DNA of 64,000 bases from Croceibacterium_B sp963811255. Lineage in GTDB: Bacteria; Pseudomonadota; Alphaproteobacteria; Sphingomonadales; Sphingomonadaceae. Of the stretch, positions 62,876 to 64,000 are shown piece by piece. The first letter of the stretch is position 1. Every line of letters starts with the position of its first letter. Made by a program: the position numbers and the translations under genes. Below the pieces are notes generated by a model. The model was not told the DNA's origin, searched no databases, and saw only the letters and a list, made by a program, of their open reading frames with translations. The stretch is from NCBI GenBank assembly GCA_963811255.1, contig CAWEQI010000003.1:1612001-1676000 (forward strand), given 5' to 3'.

Positions 62876-63798
62876 TTGGGGTCTTCCTTCGGCAAAAGGG
62901 ACCGTTCGCGCATCCAGGCAAAAAGGCGCGGGCCCCACAAGTCCACGGTCATCGAAAAGACCGGGACATCATAGACATGCAGCTCGGCCCGGCCGCCGGC
63001 CTGCTTCCAGATCGAATACATCGCCAGCAGCCCGTCGGTTACGGGGCCGTGATCGGCTTCGGTGACGAGGAACAGGGGCGGCGCGGGATGCGGAACATTG
63101 GCATCCTGCAGCGAGGGGCCGAAAATCGAGATGAGGAAATCAGGCTTCGCTTCCGGGGGCCCATCGGCGAACATCGTGCCGAAAGCCACCCCGCCGCCGG
63201 CCGAAGTTCCGATCATTCCGATGCGGGCGGGGTCGAGCTTCCACTCGCCGGCCTTGCGGCGCACGAGGCGCAGGGACTCCTGCGCGTCGGCGACTGCCAG
63301 CTGGAGCACTTTCTGCATTTTAGCGTCGCCCGGCGCGGGATTGGCGTTGCCGTTGCGGATTTCCAGCTTGGGGAACCGGATCGGCGCCGCCACGGCCGGC
63401 GACGGGGTGCATTGACGGCGGATGGATCCGGCGGGCACTTGCAGTGTGCGATATTCGAGCCGGACGACCGCAACGCCGTGGGCCAGCAGGGCATCGACCT
63501 CCGCGTCGGACTCCGCGCCGACACCGAGCAGGCGCAGGCCGCCGCCCGGCAGCAGGATCACACCAGTCCCGGTCGCGGCCCCGGGCTTGGGCAGGAACAC
63601 TTCAATCCGAGGCTGGCTGGTGTTGTAGATCGAGACCATCCCGTTGCACGCGACAGCTTCGCGCGGCTGCGACCAATCCTCCGATCCGGCGGCCGGATCG
63701 GCGTAGAACGGCCCTTCGAACACCGGCGTCGCCGCGCGGGCGGGCGAGGCAACGCCAGCGATTACCGTGAGCGCGAGCAAGATCGAGAGCCGCACCAT
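62872..63798 (-). CDS. Exported alpha/beta hydrolase (esterase-like), catalytic His not seen
   Basis: 308 residues with a signal peptide (SILLALTVIAGVASPARA). The oxyanion region LLPGGGLRLL, the nucleophile motif GTSAGGG and the acid in TEADHGP resemble BD-FAE/acetyl-xylan-type esterases. Where relatives have GGHGFG, this protein reads DVPVFSM, so the catalytic His appears lost. It may be inactive or use another residue. It is the second complete gene of the minus-strand operon after the hydrolase at the right edge. Confidence 0.78.
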   Translation of the reverse strand: MVRLSILLALTVIAGVASPARAATPVFEGPFYADPAAGSEDWSQPREAVACNGMVSIYNTSQPRIEVFLPKPGAATGTGVILLPGGGLRLLGVGAESDAEVDALLAHGVAVVRLEYRTLQVPAGSIRRQCTPSPAVAAPIRFPKLEIRNGNANPAPGDAKMQKVLQLAVADAQESLRLVRRKAGEWKLDPARIGMIGTSAGGGVAFGTMFADGPPEAKPDFLISIFGPSLQDANVPHPAPPLFLVTEADHGPVTDGLLAMYSIWKQAGGRAELHVYDVPVFSMTVDLWGPRLFAWMRERSLLPKEDPK

Positions 63799-63805
63799 CG
63801 CCGGC

Positions 63806-64000
63806 TCAGAAGCCTTTCTTCTCGATCGTCCAGTCCGTGCCCGAGCACAGCCGGCAGTTCTCTCCGAGAAAGGTGCGCGCAGCTACCTTGTCGCCCTTTA
63901 GCTGCCATTCGAGCCAGTCGACCGCGACATGGGCGACGGCACCGCCCATCGGCTTGGAGAAGGTGCCGCCGTGCCCGACAGGCAGGTTGGCCAGCACGAT
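63806..64000 (-). CDS. Alpha/beta hydrolase, C-terminal part (gene runs off the window)
   Basis: About 65 C-terminal residues: VGHGGTFSKPMGGAVAHVAVDWLEWQLKGDKVAA, then FLGENCRLC and TDWTIEKK. The His in GHGGT sits where the catalytic His of dienelactone-hydrolase/xylan-esterase-like enzymes falls, and a paired Cys motif follows. The stop is 7 bases before the next gene start. The rest of the protein lies beyond base 64000. Confidence 0.65.
   Translation of the reverse strand: MVLANLPVGHGGTFSKPMGGAVAHVAVDWLEWQLKGDKVAARTFLGENCRLCSGTDWTIEKKGF

Overview
The window is GC-rich, densely packed DNA with short intergenic gaps and many 1-4 base stop/start overlaps. The gene content (UrcA, DUF5818 and CC0125/CC1285 family proteins, a NodT-HlyD-ABC pump, a lignostilbene-type dioxygenase, TonB-free porins) points to an alphaproteobacterium of the order Sphingomonadales. 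This assignment is inference from protein resemblance; no rRNA or tRNA gene was seen.

Layout. (1) 1-3438, plus strand: a multi-heme electron-transfer set (membrane b-type cytochrome, an FHA-domain/decaheme cytochrome fusion) followed by a cyclic-nucleotide phosphodiesterase. (2) 3485-26264, minus strand: one apparently continuous transcription unit of nine genes. It runs from a secreted CHAT protease-like protein through a CHASE2 adenylate/guanylate cyclase, a small secreted protein, a TpsB transporter and its giant TpsA exoprotein (split by a +1 frameshift), to a pentaheme cytochrome, a double-DUF336 lipoprotein, a beta-barrel porin and a decaheme LVIVD-propeller cytochrome. Regions 1 and 2 converge on a shared hairpin and look like one system: a trans-envelope electron conduit, a secreted filament or adhesin, and cyclic-nucleotide signalling. 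This is the strongest candidate for an undescribed system here.

(3) 26451-37776: central metabolism suited to oxygen limitation: gdhA, an RNA-type beta-CASP nuclease, an archaeal-type PRPP synthetase and NMP/thymidine phosphorylase, pfkB, fermentative ldhA, ppsA and a GH130 phosphorylase. (4) 37891-43093: a TetR-controlled efflux operon (NodT-type outer-membrane protein, HlyD, ABC ATPase, ABC permease); a REP-like double palindrome sits inside the signal peptide of the outer-membrane component. (5) 43187-46958: a PaoABC-type molybdenum aldehyde oxidoreductase. (6) 47012-50457: a carotenoid-oxygenase/lignostilbene-dioxygenase operon with two DUF3237 proteins and a DUF8021-like protein.

(7) 50458-57611: an accessory island bracketed by two copies of a 40-bp IS-end-like repeat. 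It holds a chimeric glycosyltransferase-related protein, a GT4 glycosyltransferase, a DUF5818 protein, a SARP/BTAD regulator with an adjacent 11-bp-period operator, a UrcA protein, a truncated IS6 transposase and a broken CC0125-family gene. (8) 57612-64000, minus strand: an aldehyde dehydrogenase, a Tat-exported sulfatase interrupted by an amber codon, an OmpA-like protein, a diheme cytochrome, an esterase lacking its catalytic His, and the end of another alpha/beta hydrolase. Regions 5, 6 and 8 together suggest catabolism of aromatic or plant-derived compounds.
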